Source: Anaerolineaceae bacterium (lineage in GTDB: Bacteria > Chloroflexota > Anaerolineae > Aggregatilineales > Phototrophicaceae). From it: a DNA stretch of 64,000 bases. Location of the stretch: assembly GCA_020634135.1 (NCBI GenBank), contig JACKCG010000001.1, forward strand, positions 1-64,000, read 5' to 3'. Positions within the stretch are counted from its first letter, which is position 1. Each line of letters opens with the position of its first letter. This document shows, one piece after another, positions 8,573 through 17,067 of this stretch. A program made the translations under genes and the position numbers. Below the pieces are notes generated by a model. That model made no database searches, had not been told where the DNA came from, and worked only from the letters and a program-made list of their open reading frames with translations.

Positions 8573-10243
8573 ATGTTGAGACAACAACAGGTTTTTCGTG
8601 CGGTTTGGGTTGTTCTGTTCGGGCTGATTGCCCTGGTGGCGACTGCCGGGGATACACTGGCGCAGAACGCCAACCTGCTCCGCAACCCCGGTATGGAAGA
8701 AGATGGGTTCGGGATTTATGTCGGGCAGGGGCGCGGCGACCTGAACCTGCCTGTAGGCTGGAGTATCTGGCTGGCCGACGGACCGCGTGAGTATGATTGG
8801 CAGAACCGGGCGGACAAAACCTTCGCCTTCCCGCATCGTGGCCCCGATCCTAACCCGCATCAGGGTGTTATGGCGCTCAACATCAGTGCCGGGTATCACA
8901 CTAGCACCAACGCTGTTTATCAGCAGGTGACAGTGCCGGATAAGACAGCAGTACAGGCATCAGCGTGGGTGTGGATTCATACCTGCACTCTGCCTAAAGA
9001 CAGCAAGGGGAATTTTACCTCGGAAACCTGTGGCTCCAGCCCGGCGTCGGAAGCCTTCGTCAAAGTCGGAATTGACCCTAATGGTGGCACTGACCCGTTC
9101 GCCCCGGAAATTGTCTGGTCGCCCCTGGCTGCACCCCACGACCAGTGGTTGCAGGTTACGGCGAGCGCCACGACTACCGGGACAACAGCGACAATTTTCC
9201 TGTATTCCACCCAGAAATGGGCGGCAGATCTGAACAATACGTACTGGGATGAAACCTCTCTCAGTGTCGGTGGCGCCGGTGGGGTATCCTCTGTTCCTGG
9301 CGCGACGGTTGCGCCTACTGCGCCGCCTGTCGTAGCGTTTGTAGTGCCACAGGCGACTCAGGATGATGGCTCAATCGTCCACCGTGTCCAGCCGGGCGAT
9401 ACGATTGACAGTATCGCCTATGCTTATGGTGTGACCCGGACTCGGATTCTCGAACTCAACAATATCGCTGACCCGCGTTTTATCTCCATTGGTCAGGAAC
9501 TGATCGTTGTTCCGCCACAAAACGCCGCACAGAGCCAGCCGACAGAAGGCGCGCCGCAGCCCACAACAGAAGCGCCAACTGCCGCACCTGGCGAAGCTAC
9601 AGCCGCCCCCCCAATTGTTGAAGTGCAGCCTACGGCGGAAGCGTCCGGTGGGGAAGCGCAGGCGCCTAGTGCCCCACCTGTTTCCGTGAACGAGCCTTCG
9701 CAGACCCCGGCCCCTGCGCCAGTTGTGGCAGCTGCTGCCGGACAGGTAGACCCGGCGGCCCAAACCGGGACAGTGTGCGTGCTGGTTTTTAACGACAAAA
9801 ACCAGAACCGTCTGCAAGATATGGATGAAGAATTGCTGGCTGGTAGTACCGTTGCCCTCAGCGGTGGCGGGCAGGCGATTGATAGCTACGATACTGACGG
9901 TGTATCCGAGCCGCATTGCTTCACCGGGTTGGCTGCTGGTGACTACAATGCGGTGGCTGGTGCGCCCGCCGGCTTCGGACTGACAACTCCCGACCAGTTT
10001 CGTGTCCAGCTGCTGCCAGGCGCGACGATATATATCGCATTTGGTGCGGCGGAAGGTGTGCAGCCGCTGCTGCCACCCCCACCGGACGAGGGTGGTATCG
10101 TGAGCCAGGAAGTCGCGCAGAATACCGACACACGTTCGATTACCGACCAGCTAATGGATTACAGTGGCTTGATTATCTTCGGGTTGGCCGGGATAGTGCT
10201 GATCGGTGGTCTGGGGTTGACTTTGCTGCTGCGGCGGCGCTAG
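8573..10243 (+). CDS. Secreted LysM and Cna-B-like surface protein with C-terminal anchor
   Basis: This 556-residue envelope protein begins with a signal peptide whose likely cleavage is after LA (TLA|QNA). An N-terminal beta domain (about residues 35-230, NLLRNPGMEEDGFG onwards) looks like a carbohydrate-binding jelly-roll. A LysM peptidoglycan-binding module follows at about 268-312 (HRVQPGDTIDSIAYAYGV to SIGQELIVV). A Pro/Ala/Thr-rich linker of about 90 residues precedes an SdrD/Cna-B-like domain at about 398-500 with a calcium-loop-like DKNQNRLQDMDEE segment. A transmembrane helix and RRR stop-transfer tail close the protein. ATG 8573 is preferred because GAGGA sits five bases upstream; GTG 8561 is an alternative. 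The next gene is a smaller relative. Confidence 0.82.
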   Translation: MLRQQQVFRAVWVVLFGLIALVATAGDTLAQNANLLRNPGMEEDGFGIYVGQGRGDLNLPVGWSIWLADGPREYDWQNRADKTFAFPHRGPDPNPHQGVMALNISAGYHTSTNAVYQQVTVPDKTAVQASAWVWIHTCTLPKDSKGNFTSETCGSSPASEAFVKVGIDPNGGTDPFAPEIVWSPLAAPHDQWLQVTASATTTGTTATIFLYSTQKWAADLNNTYWDETSLSVGGAGGVSSVPGATVAPTAPPVVAFVVPQATQDDGSIVHRVQPGDTIDSIAYAYGVTRTRILELNNIADPRFISIGQELIVVPPQNAAQSQPTEGAPQPTTEAPTAAPGEATAAPPIVEVQPTAEASGGEAQAPSAPPVSVNEPSQTPAPAPVVAAAAGQVDPAAQTGTVCVLVFNDKNQNRLQDMDEELLAGSTVALSGGGQAIDSYDTDGVSEPHCFTGLAAGDYNAVAGAPAGFGLTTPDQFRVQLLPGATIYIAFGAAEGVQPLLPPPPDEGGIVSQEVAQNTDTRSITDQLMDYSGLIIFGLAGIVLIGGLGLTLLLRRR

Positions 10244-10267
10244 AACTGCCCGTAAAGGGGGTGCATG

Positions 10268-10897
10268 ATGCGGCGTTTTACAGGGTTGTTGTTGTTGCTG
10301 GTATTTGTCCAGGTTGTCGCCGCGCAAGGTGGCGGGCAACTGTGTGTTCGGGCGTTTGAGGACCGTAATGGTAGCGGTGTGCTGGATGCGGGTGAACCGC
10401 TGCTGACATGGGGTATCAGCGTGAGCCTGCTGGATGTGGAAGGCGTGACAGTTGCCAGCGCGTTGATGGATACATCGCCTACTGCCACGCAAGGCGTGAT
10501 CTGTTTTCAGGGATTAGTCGCTGGGCAATATACGGCTGCCATCACCAGCGCTGATTTCACGGCAACGACACCCGACATGATTACAACAACGGTGGCTGAA
10601 GATGGCTTACCAACCGTTGTGGAATATGGTGGGCGAATCCCAGTGGCGGCGACATCCGTTCCGGCAGCATCATCTTCCTCAGCTACATTGTCGGATGAAG
10701 TGCTGCGCTGGGCGTTAGCCAGCGCGGGGTCGCTGATTGTGGTCGTGGGTATGGGTATTCTGGGGACAATCGTCTATGTCTTCTTTTTCCGCAATCGTAG
10801 CCAGGCAATTCCTGCGGCGACTGACCCGCGTCGCACCACCGGTTCAATGAGTACGGTGCGCTCACGCGATACCAGCGAACATGCCAGGATTGAGTAA
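10268..10897 (+). CDS. Secreted Cna-B/SdrD-like domain protein, membrane anchored
   Basis: This 209-residue protein has a signal peptide (MRRFTGLLLLLVFVQVVAA, cleavage before Gln). One SdrD/Cna-B-like beta domain (about 24-125) carries a DRNGSGVLDAGE loop that matches the DKNQNRLQDMDE loop of the upstream protein. A Ser/Ala linker, a single transmembrane helix (about 148-176) and a basic cytoplasmic tail of about 35 residues follow. It lies 24 bases downstream of the LysM protein and is probably cotranscribed. The ATG at 10268 has better spacing from the AGGGGG site than the adjacent ATG at 10265. It is best read as a smaller paralogous surface protein; ligand unknown. Confidence 0.78.
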   Translation: MRRFTGLLLLLVFVQVVAAQGGGQLCVRAFEDRNGSGVLDAGEPLLTWGISVSLLDVEGVTVASALMDTSPTATQGVICFQGLVAGQYTAAITSADFTATTPDMITTTVAEDGLPTVVEYGGRIPVAATSVPAASSSSATLSDEVLRWALASAGSLIVVVGMGILGTIVYVFFFRNRSQAIPAATDPRRTTGSMSTVRSRDTSEHARIE

Positions 10898-10899
10898 CA

Positions 10900-12231
10900 T
10901 TATTCCAGTTCAGGTTGTAAGTGTAAGTCGTGGTCGGGTAGAATCAGTTCGGCATTTCGTATAACTGGGATGAAGTAGCCAACAACCCCAACCAGCGCCG
11001 TTCCCAGTCCGGCCAGCACAAACAGCACGGCCATTCCTGCCCCTGGCCCCGTGCCGACGATGTCACCAAAAACACGGGTGAGTACTCCACCAGCCTGCAT
11101 CCCCGGTTCGAATACCTGGTCGGCCAGAGGCCCGGCGATGAGCATAGCGGCAGGTGCGGTGACTTGCGCGATCAAGCGGCGTACCGAAAAGACGCGCCCC
11201 TGGACATCCGGCGCAACCTTCGCCTGCCAGATGGCCTGATTTGACCCGTTAATCACCGGGATGAAGAATGCCGCGAAGAACCCCCCAATCCCCCAGATAA
11301 GGATACCTTGTCCCAGGCCAAGAGTTGTCATACCGAGCAGGCTGCTCAGTATCCAGCCACCGAGCAGGCCGTTTACCCGCCGCTTAGGGCCGCCCCATGC
11401 CGCCAGGGATAGGCCACCCACGACGCCGCCAATCCCCATGACGGACTGGATGCTCCCCAGCATAAGCTCGTCATTTCCGCTGCGTGCCAGGATCATTGGC
11501 GCGAGCAGGATAAACGCCAGGGACGACAGCAAATTTCCGAAGAAGAATACCAATTGCAGTCCCAGCAGACTGGGCCGCCGGAAAATGTACCGGAATCCAT
11601 AGATCGACTCTTGCCACAGGCTCCCTTTTCCCTCTATCCCTGCTGGTGTGGTTTGTGGCTGCGGAATCGTGACCAGCAGGAGCGTCCCAACCGCGAACAC
11701 GAACGTCACGATGTCAATCAGCAGAATCCCGGTCAGGTGGATCACGCCGAGCAGAATGCCGGCGATGATCGGCGCGAAGATGGTCGAGAGTGAATCGGCC
11801 AGCCCTAAAAGGGCATTGGCCCGCGCATATTGTGCTTTGGGGATCATTGTGGAGATTGCGGCTGAATAGGCCGGGAATTGGAAGGACTGGAAAATCCCGG
11901 TGAACGCCCCGGCGATGTAGAGATGCCAGATTTGCAGGTTGCCTGATGTATACAGAATGAGAATGGCGATTGTTGCTAGCCCGGCTGCCAGGTCACTGAG
12001 CATCATCATTAATTTCCGATCCCAGCGATCTACGAGTGCCCCTGCGATGGGGCTGAAGAGGACGATTGGGCCGAACGCGAAAAATCCGACCAGCGCCAGA
12101 GCAGTGGCCTGCCCGGTCAACTCCCATGCCCAGATTGTGATTGCAAACTGAGTCATACCCGTGCCAAGCAGCGAAACCAGCTGGCCGAACCACACCAGAG
12201 TAAAGGCACGCATTCCAGTAGGACGTGGCAT
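10900..12231 (-). CDS. MFS transporter, DHA3-like exporter
   Basis: The product is a 443-residue major-facilitator protein with about twelve hydrophobic segments. It resembles the MFS_3/DHA3 drug or enterobactin exporter group. The loop between helices 2 and 3 carries the family motif as GALVDRWDRKLMMM, a variant of GxLaDrxdRr. The start MPRPTGMRAFTLVWFGQ is typical for this group. ATG 12231 is chosen because AAAGGA lies nine bases upstream. The gene is convergent with the Cna-B-like gene, with only two bases between stop codons. Transported substrate cannot be deduced; small hydrophobic compounds are usual for the family. Confidence 0.85.
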   Translation of the reverse strand: MPRPTGMRAFTLVWFGQLVSLLGTGMTQFAITIWAWELTGQATALALVGFFAFGPIVLFSPIAGALVDRWDRKLMMMLSDLAAGLATIAILILYTSGNLQIWHLYIAGAFTGIFQSFQFPAYSAAISTMIPKAQYARANALLGLADSLSTIFAPIIAGILLGVIHLTGILLIDIVTFVFAVGTLLLVTIPQPQTTPAGIEGKGSLWQESIYGFRYIFRRPSLLGLQLVFFFGNLLSSLAFILLAPMILARSGNDELMLGSIQSVMGIGGVVGGLSLAAWGGPKRRVNGLLGGWILSSLLGMTTLGLGQGILIWGIGGFFAAFFIPVINGSNQAIWQAKVAPDVQGRVFSVRRLIAQVTAPAAMLIAGPLADQVFEPGMQAGGVLTRVFGDIVGTGPGAGMAVLFVLAGLGTALVGVVGYFIPVIRNAELILPDHDLHLQPELE

Positions 12232-12387
12232 GTGGGAATATCCTTTCAATAACACTGCACGCTATATCTAACGATGATGATAGAAGAATGTTCACCCCAA
12301 TCCGTTCGCGCCGTGAAGTGAATTCGGGTGTAAAATGAATCTCTGTGCACTGATTGTAGTGTAAAACTGCCGTGCTTAGGTGCAAGG

Positions 12388-12416
12388 TTACACTGGATTT
12401 TGAATTCGTGTACAAT
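12388..12416 (+). promoter_or_regulatory. Probable sigma-70 type promoter
   Basis: TTACAC (12388-12393) and TACAAT (12411-12416) are separated by 17 bases and read toward the unknown gene at 12453. Confidence 0.5.
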
Positions 12417-12452
12417 ACCCTAAAGGGTTAGTGAGATAGTCAACAGACCATC

Positions 12453-13538
12453 ATGTATGAACAAAGATTAGAACAGGTTCTCATCCGGCTGGCAAAAGAC
12501 CATGCGCCGGTTGTCATTGAAGACTGGCCTACACTAAAAACTGAAGATAATGCGCTGGGTAAACTGGCACGCCGGTTGGCTAATTACAATATCCTGGTGA
12601 TTACGGGCGAAATGACCTCTAGTTTCCAGCATATCACCGAGGATACGACACGCCTGCTGCAAGAATGGGTCAATACGTATGGCGAGCTTTACACAACCCT
12701 GGTGGGGACGGTGTTCCCGCATCAGATCCCCCATATTTCTGGGCATTATACCGATTCCCTCTGGCCGGTAATTATCTATCTGCGCGGTTCGATCACGCCG
12801 GTTATCCAGACAATGGCCGGATATATCATGCCCTATATTGCCGTTCGCCAGACTGCCGCACTGCTTTCGCGGGCGGAATTGATCGGGTTAATTGATATGG
12901 TGCTTGCGAATCTTGAAGGCGATGATATTTCGCCGGAAGCCCGCAAACATTTGCATGAGAACGGCACGAGACTGCTCGATGCGTTGATAAACGGGCAAAT
13001 GCGCCAGTATCCGTTGATGCCTCCTGCGCCCGACTTGTTTACAGACAGTCTGCGAATGAGGCCGATCACGGTAGAGCAGACATCACCGCGCCCGGCTGGG
13101 TCTTCGCCAGAACCGCCCAGGCCACCGGTGGATGAGCTGTTGAGCGATAGCCGCCCAATAAAGCCGGTAGTGCCGCCATCAGAACCGCCCAGGCCACCCG
13201 ATTTTCCCGGCATGTCAAACAAGTCACCCGGTACTGCTCCGTTCTCGTCCGATGAGTGGCCGCCGCTTCCACCTGATGATCTACCGTCTGCCAGAGCAGT
13301 AGGTGGCTCAAATGGTGATACCGAGCAGCTTTCGGCAACGAACCGGATACCGCCAGCGCCGGCTGAGGTGGAAACGCCGGACGAGCAAGATGACAGCCTC
13401 CCTAAACCATTAGGGTCGGAAATGCCGTTATTTTTCCGGCGGCGGAAAAAAGATGACCAGAACGATTCGAAGCAGGAAAAATCACGACGGCACTGGTTGC
13501 CTCGCCACCAGTATGGTGAAGAGGATGAAGAAGAATAA
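12453..13538 (+). CDS. Unknown protein with proline-rich linker and basic tail
   Basis: This 361-residue protein matches no family I recognise. Residues 1-190 are probably a folded, largely helical domain with scattered hydrophobic stretches (NILVITGEM, LWPVIIYLRGSITPVIQTMAGYIMPYI). Residues about 190-325 are a disordered linker rich in Pro, Ser and Asp. It contains a duplicated EPPRPP block, encoded by an 18-base direct repeat. The C-terminus is strongly charged, first basic (FFRRRKKDDQNDSKQEKSRR) and then acidic (GEEDEEE). No signal peptide is visible, so it is probably cytoplasmic. It has its own promoter and lies between an exporter and a secreted-protein group. Confidence 0.7.
   Translation: MYEQRLEQVLIRLAKDHAPVVIEDWPTLKTEDNALGKLARRLANYNILVITGEMTSSFQHITEDTTRLLQEWVNTYGELYTTLVGTVFPHQIPHISGHYTDSLWPVIIYLRGSITPVIQTMAGYIMPYIAVRQTAALLSRAELIGLIDMVLANLEGDDISPEARKHLHENGTRLLDALINGQMRQYPLMPPAPDLFTDSLRMRPITVEQTSPRPAGSSPEPPRPPVDELLSDSRPIKPVVPPSEPPRPPDFPGMSNKSPGTAPFSSDEWPPLPPDDLPSARAVGGSNGDTEQLSATNRIPPAPAEVETPDEQDDSLPKPLGSEMPLFFRRRKKDDQNDSKQEKSRRHWLPRHQYGEEDEEE
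13109..13198 (+). repeat. 18-base direct repeat encoding EPPRPP blocks
   Basis: AGAACCGCCCAGGCCACC occurs at 13109-13126 and again at 13181-13198. The 72-base offset is exactly 24 codons, so the two copies encode the same proline-rich block in frame within the unknown protein at 12453. Confidence 0.85.
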
Positions 13539-13719
13539 TAGACACTTGTCGTTGGCGCCAGACACATTTTGCCGGAAGATACTATATACTTGTGGGAAAC
13601 CTGAAGCGACTCCCGCTTCTTACTGAAAAAAGGGTTGCTCTCTCAGATAGCTTGTTGGGTTTGGCGGTAGAATCAAAAACACCGGAATTTTGACTGAAAA
13701 TTAATGAAGGAATCATCCC

Positions 13720-15045
13720 GTGCGTCGAATCATCTATGGGGTAAGTCTCATCTGGTTGGTGCTGGTGGCGTTACCGCTGCTGGCGCAGGAAACACCTTCG
13801 CCGTCTGTTACCGAGGCGGCGATTGAAGCCACTCCAGAGCTTGAAGCAGCTCCGGACTCTCCATTTGGCAGCGAGGTACTGCTCTTGATAAATGCGCGTA
13901 CCGACCTGGAACTTTTAGGCGATATTGTCGGTGGAACAGAGCGCCCGCTGGGGTGGAGTGGCAGTCTGGATATTAACGATCCTCAGTTGGCGCTGCTCAT
14001 CCGGCTTGACCTGGAACTCCTGGCGGGAAGGGTCGCGGGCATGAACCAGCGTCCTGATGGATGGTTCGGGGCTGTTCCCAGCACGGCTGAGGCAATTGCT
14101 CGCGATGTTCGTCACGACTTGGAACTTCTGGCGGACATGGTAAATGCACCTGGGGTGCGTCCACCGGGTTGGGCAGGTGCTGATGTGCTCATGCGGTGCA
14201 GTCGTGGTGTGCAAACCCTGGTGAATCTGCTTGAACGGGGCGGCGTTTTTACGCTGAATGTGGATGTGAACGCTGCTGATTTTTGTCAGCAGGCGGAAAT
14301 CCAGGCGAGCCAGTTTGCTGAGGCGAATCTGCTGCGACTGCCTCAGAATGTCCCTGCGTCTGTCGAGACCGAAGGGCAGGGTGGGGCGGTAGCTGCTCCC
14401 CAACCGGGGCAAATCCAGGTCAGCACCGGCTATACGGTCGCCTTTTTGAACCGCTACGGCACGGAGCAGGTCGGTGTGATTCCGCTCAGTACGGCACTGA
14501 CTCCGGTGGCACGCAGTTTTACCGAGTTTTCCCGCATGACCCTGGTCGAGGGGGATGCATTCACTGTCTTTGTAGACTACCGCACAACCTCCCTGGCTGA
14601 TGTTGACTTTGCGCTGTTGCCGGATATTAATAACGTGAATTATGAGACCTTCTGTAATGCCGAATGGTGCCGGGCCGTGGTGCAGACTGCCGGGAGTCCG
14701 GCGGCGCGCCGTCCGACTGGCAGCGCGGCGACTGGCCCTGGCGGGCGGCAGTATGTTCCTGTTGAACACCTGGTTACTTACTATGACGGCCAGGATGCGA
14801 ACGGGGCAACGGTTGCCCGCTTCCAACTCTGCGCCCAGCCGAGGAACGTCGCCGGGGCAACCTGTGAACCGGTGACGGAAGTTGCGGCGCCGGATGGCAC
14901 ACTGCTGGTTTCGGTGGGATCGGTTAATGGTATCCCTCAGTTTCGCGTGCCGTATGGTTATTCAACGCACAGCCCGCGTTCGCGCAGTTACTATATGGTT
15001 GATATGTGGATTGCCCAGCCCGGCGAAAGTGGCCGGCCCCGGTAA
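13720..15045 (+). CDS. Secreted protein with three DLELL repeats
   Basis: This 441-residue secreted protein has a signal peptide (residues 1-22, cleavage LLA|QET). Three imperfect repeats of about 35 residues follow near 52-82, 90-118 and 127-154. They share the pattern DLELL, a short variable stretch, RPxGW and G, with DLELL at 62, 97 and 133. After a Cys-containing segment (MRCSRG) and a Gly/Gln-rich linker near 225-235 comes a beta-rich C-terminal domain with a close cysteine pair (FCNAEWC). I recognise no named family. The start is GTG, supported by AAGGA eight bases upstream. The lipoprotein gene follows after 63 bases. Confidence 0.75.
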   Translation: MRRIIYGVSLIWLVLVALPLLAQETPSPSVTEAAIEATPELEAAPDSPFGSEVLLLINARTDLELLGDIVGGTERPLGWSGSLDINDPQLALLIRLDLELLAGRVAGMNQRPDGWFGAVPSTAEAIARDVRHDLELLADMVNAPGVRPPGWAGADVLMRCSRGVQTLVNLLERGGVFTLNVDVNAADFCQQAEIQASQFAEANLLRLPQNVPASVETEGQGGAVAAPQPGQIQVSTGYTVAFLNRYGTEQVGVIPLSTALTPVARSFTEFSRMTLVEGDAFTVFVDYRTTSLADVDFALLPDINNVNYETFCNAEWCRAVVQTAGSPAARRPTGSAATGPGGRQYVPVEHLVTYYDGQDANGATVARFQLCAQPRNVAGATCEPVTEVAAPDGTLLVSVGSVNGIPQFRVPYGYSTHSPRSRSYYMVDMWIAQPGESGRPR

Positions 15046-15108
15046 TCCGCTATGAACACCCGTTCAGTCGGGTTTTACTCTCACCACAATGTTGGAGGAA
15101 TTCAGAGA

Positions 15109-15693
15109 ATGAAGATGCGTAGAAGTTTTTTGCTCTTGGTCGTTGTATTACTGTCGCTTGTTCTGGTCGCCTGTGGTGGCGATACCAATAGCGGCGGTGG
15201 AAGTGCCGTTACTTTGTCCCAGACTTTTAGCGCAGAGGACAGTGCCATTGGTTTCAAATTCCCGGAAGGCTGGATCACCAACAACGCCTTTGGGCAAGTG
15301 ACGCTCGCTAGCAGCCAGGCCGCCTTGGATGCCACCGAGCCAATTGCCGGGGCGATGATCGTTAATTTCCTGGTCGCACCTACTGCCGACATCGCTGGCC
15401 TGGCCGAGAATGCGACGCCCACTGACGTGCTTAACGTGTTCAGGTCGTTCATGGAGGGGGAAGACGCCCCGACTTTTGGTGATGTCAGTGAATTGAAGGT
15501 CGGCACTATGGACGCGGCGCAAATCTCCGGTTCCGACGATAAAACCGATGCTATTGTGTATGTTGTTAAAGTTGCAGACGATGCTTATGTTGTGATCGTT
15601 GGTGGCACAGCCAAGGGCGAGATGGGTAACTATGAGGCGACTCTGAAGGCTGTCATCGAAAGCATCACCTACACGGCTCCGGCTGCCGGGTAG
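15109..15693 (+). CDS. Lipoprotein with PsbP/DUF1795-like domain
   Basis: This 194-residue protein begins with a lipoprotein signal peptide and lipobox LVAC, with lipidated Cys at 22, followed by a Gly/Ser-rich spacer. The rest resembles PsbP/DUF1795-type small domains: FKFPEGWITNN near the start, then a long alternating strand-helix pattern ending in YEATLKAVIESI. It is probably anchored to the outer face of the cytoplasmic membrane. Function is unknown. ATG 15109 is chosen because GGAGGA is nine bases upstream and the signal peptide then begins correctly. A rho-independent terminator follows the stop. Confidence 0.8.
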   Translation: MKMRRSFLLLVVVLLSLVLVACGGDTNSGGGSAVTLSQTFSAEDSAIGFKFPEGWITNNAFGQVTLASSQAALDATEPIAGAMIVNFLVAPTADIAGLAENATPTDVLNVFRSFMEGEDAPTFGDVSELKVGTMDAAQISGSDDKTDAIVYVVKVADDAYVVIVGGTAKGEMGNYEATLKAVIESITYTAPAAG

Positions 15694-15723
15694 CCTGCTC
15701 ACGATAATTCCAGTTTGATCCCG

Positions 15724-15759
15724 AAAACAACCTGTCTCATAACGACGGGTTGTTTTTTT
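15724..15759 (+). terminator. Rho-independent terminator
   Basis: AACAACC (15726-15732) pairs with GGTTGTT (15748-15754), extendable by A-T pairs, and runs into a seven-T tract. It lies about 30 bases after the lipoprotein stop. Confidence 0.75.
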
Positions 15760-15866
15760 ATGGGTGGCATGTGACCCTGCGCGGGACAAATAGCAGATTC
15801 AATTCGACCTGGCATATAATAATCCCACCTGATAAATGTGCCCTGCAATCACCACAGGAGACTCCT

Positions 15867-17003
15867 ATGGCACCCCTGGAATTTAACCCTGGCAACAAAA
15901 AGGTAATTCTTTCGGTTGATGGCGGCGGGATGCGCGGTGTTATTGCTGTTGCGATGCTGGCCGAGCTGGAGACCATGACAGGTAAGCCGGTACACCAGCT
16001 ATTCGATATGGTCGCGGGTACCAGCACGGGTGCGATTATCGCTGCTGGTATCGCAACTGGGATGACGGCTCATGACCTGTTGGAGCAGGTTTACCGCGAT
16101 GCGCTGCCCGGCGTGTTTCGCCGCCAGCCGCAGGGTATTCAATTCTGGATCAGGTATGTGCTGAATGGCCTGCGCCATCTTTACGAACTCAGGCCGTTTC
16201 TGGATACGCTCGGCCCGTTGGTAGAGGGCATCACGATTGGCAATTTGCACGACAATGACACACCGGAAAACAAACGTCCGATCTTTTTTCTCACAACCCG
16301 CGATATTCGCGCCAACAATACCTATTACGTGGTGAGCAAAGGTCCTGGCCGGAAGGAATTTGCTGATTGGCCGCTCTCCGGGGCGGTGCTTGCCAGCAGT
16401 GCCGCGCCGATCTATTTTCCGCCTGTATTGGGCAACCTGGTGGATGGCGGTGTCGGGCTGTATGTCAATCCCTGCCTGGCGGCATCGGTGGAAGCGATGG
16501 AGTATATTGGCGCGGCGGAGGGCTTTGTGGATAACGAGGTGATGCACTTTTCACTTGGTACCGGGTACATCGCCAATACGAGGCCGTCCGGGGCAGGGGG
16601 GCGTTTCTGGCTCAAGGACTGGATTGAATATCTCATCATTACCGGATTGGACGACTCGGCACTGCAACAGGTTTTTGTGACCCAGGCGCTCTACCGGCGG
16701 CGCATGGACTTCCGCCGCTATAATCCCTTCCTGGATACAGCCAGTGTACGCGAGGTACTGGGAGTAGCGCTGGCCGGGCGTCCCAACCCGGCCACACTCG
16801 GCCTCGATTCGTTCACGCCGGAAGCCGTGGCGCTGATGGAGGAGATTGGCCGCGCCTATGCCCGCAAAGTGGACTGGAACCAACCGGGTTACACACCCTG
16901 GGTGCGGGATCGAAGTCACCCCGACCACGGAAAGGGGCGCGACGGCGGTCACCCGCTGCCCGGCACGCTCCCTGTAGTGTGGCATGGCACACCGTATCGG
17001 TGA
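15867..17003 (+). CDS. Patatin-like phospholipase
   Basis: The product is a 378-residue patatin-family acyl hydrolase with a Ser-Asp dyad. The oxyanion-hole motif is DGGGMRG near residue 17. The nucleophile elbow GTSTG is at about residue 50, and the catalytic Asp is in VDGGVG near residue 194. These three in order identify the family. Family members act on phospholipids or neutral lipids. No signal peptide or membrane segment is evident, so it is probably cytoplasmic or peripheral. ATG 15867 follows CAGGAG, whereas an upstream in-frame ATG at 15750 overlaps the preceding terminator. The gene is convergent with the TIR-like gene. Confidence 0.9.
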   Translation: MAPLEFNPGNKKVILSVDGGGMRGVIAVAMLAELETMTGKPVHQLFDMVAGTSTGAIIAAGIATGMTAHDLLEQVYRDALPGVFRRQPQGIQFWIRYVLNGLRHLYELRPFLDTLGPLVEGITIGNLHDNDTPENKRPIFFLTTRDIRANNTYYVVSKGPGRKEFADWPLSGAVLASSAAPIYFPPVLGNLVDGGVGLYVNPCLAASVEAMEYIGAAEGFVDNEVMHFSLGTGYIANTRPSGAGGRFWLKDWIEYLIITGLDDSALQQVFVTQALYRRRMDFRRYNPFLDTASVREVLGVALAGRPNPATLGLDSFTPEAVALMEEIGRAYARKVDWNQPGYTPWVRDRSHPDHGKGRDGGHPLPGTLPVVWHGTPYR

Positions 17004-17016
17004 TTTATCGCGCAGC

Positions 17017-17054
17017 GTGTCCCTGAGAACCCCTGAAGATTCCCGTAGGGACAC
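17017..17054. terminator. Inverted repeat between convergent genes
   Basis: GTGTCCCT (17017-17024) and AGGGACAC (17047-17054) form a perfect 8-base stem between the patatin and TIR-like genes. No T-tract follows on either strand, so its role as a terminator is only inferred from position. Confidence 0.4.
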
Positions 17055-17067
17055 GGAGTAGGAAAAG

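Noticed and set aside
13109..13198. Possible CRISPR or mobile repeat
   Set aside because: Only two copies, in frame within a coding region and encoding a proline-rich block; it is a coding duplication.
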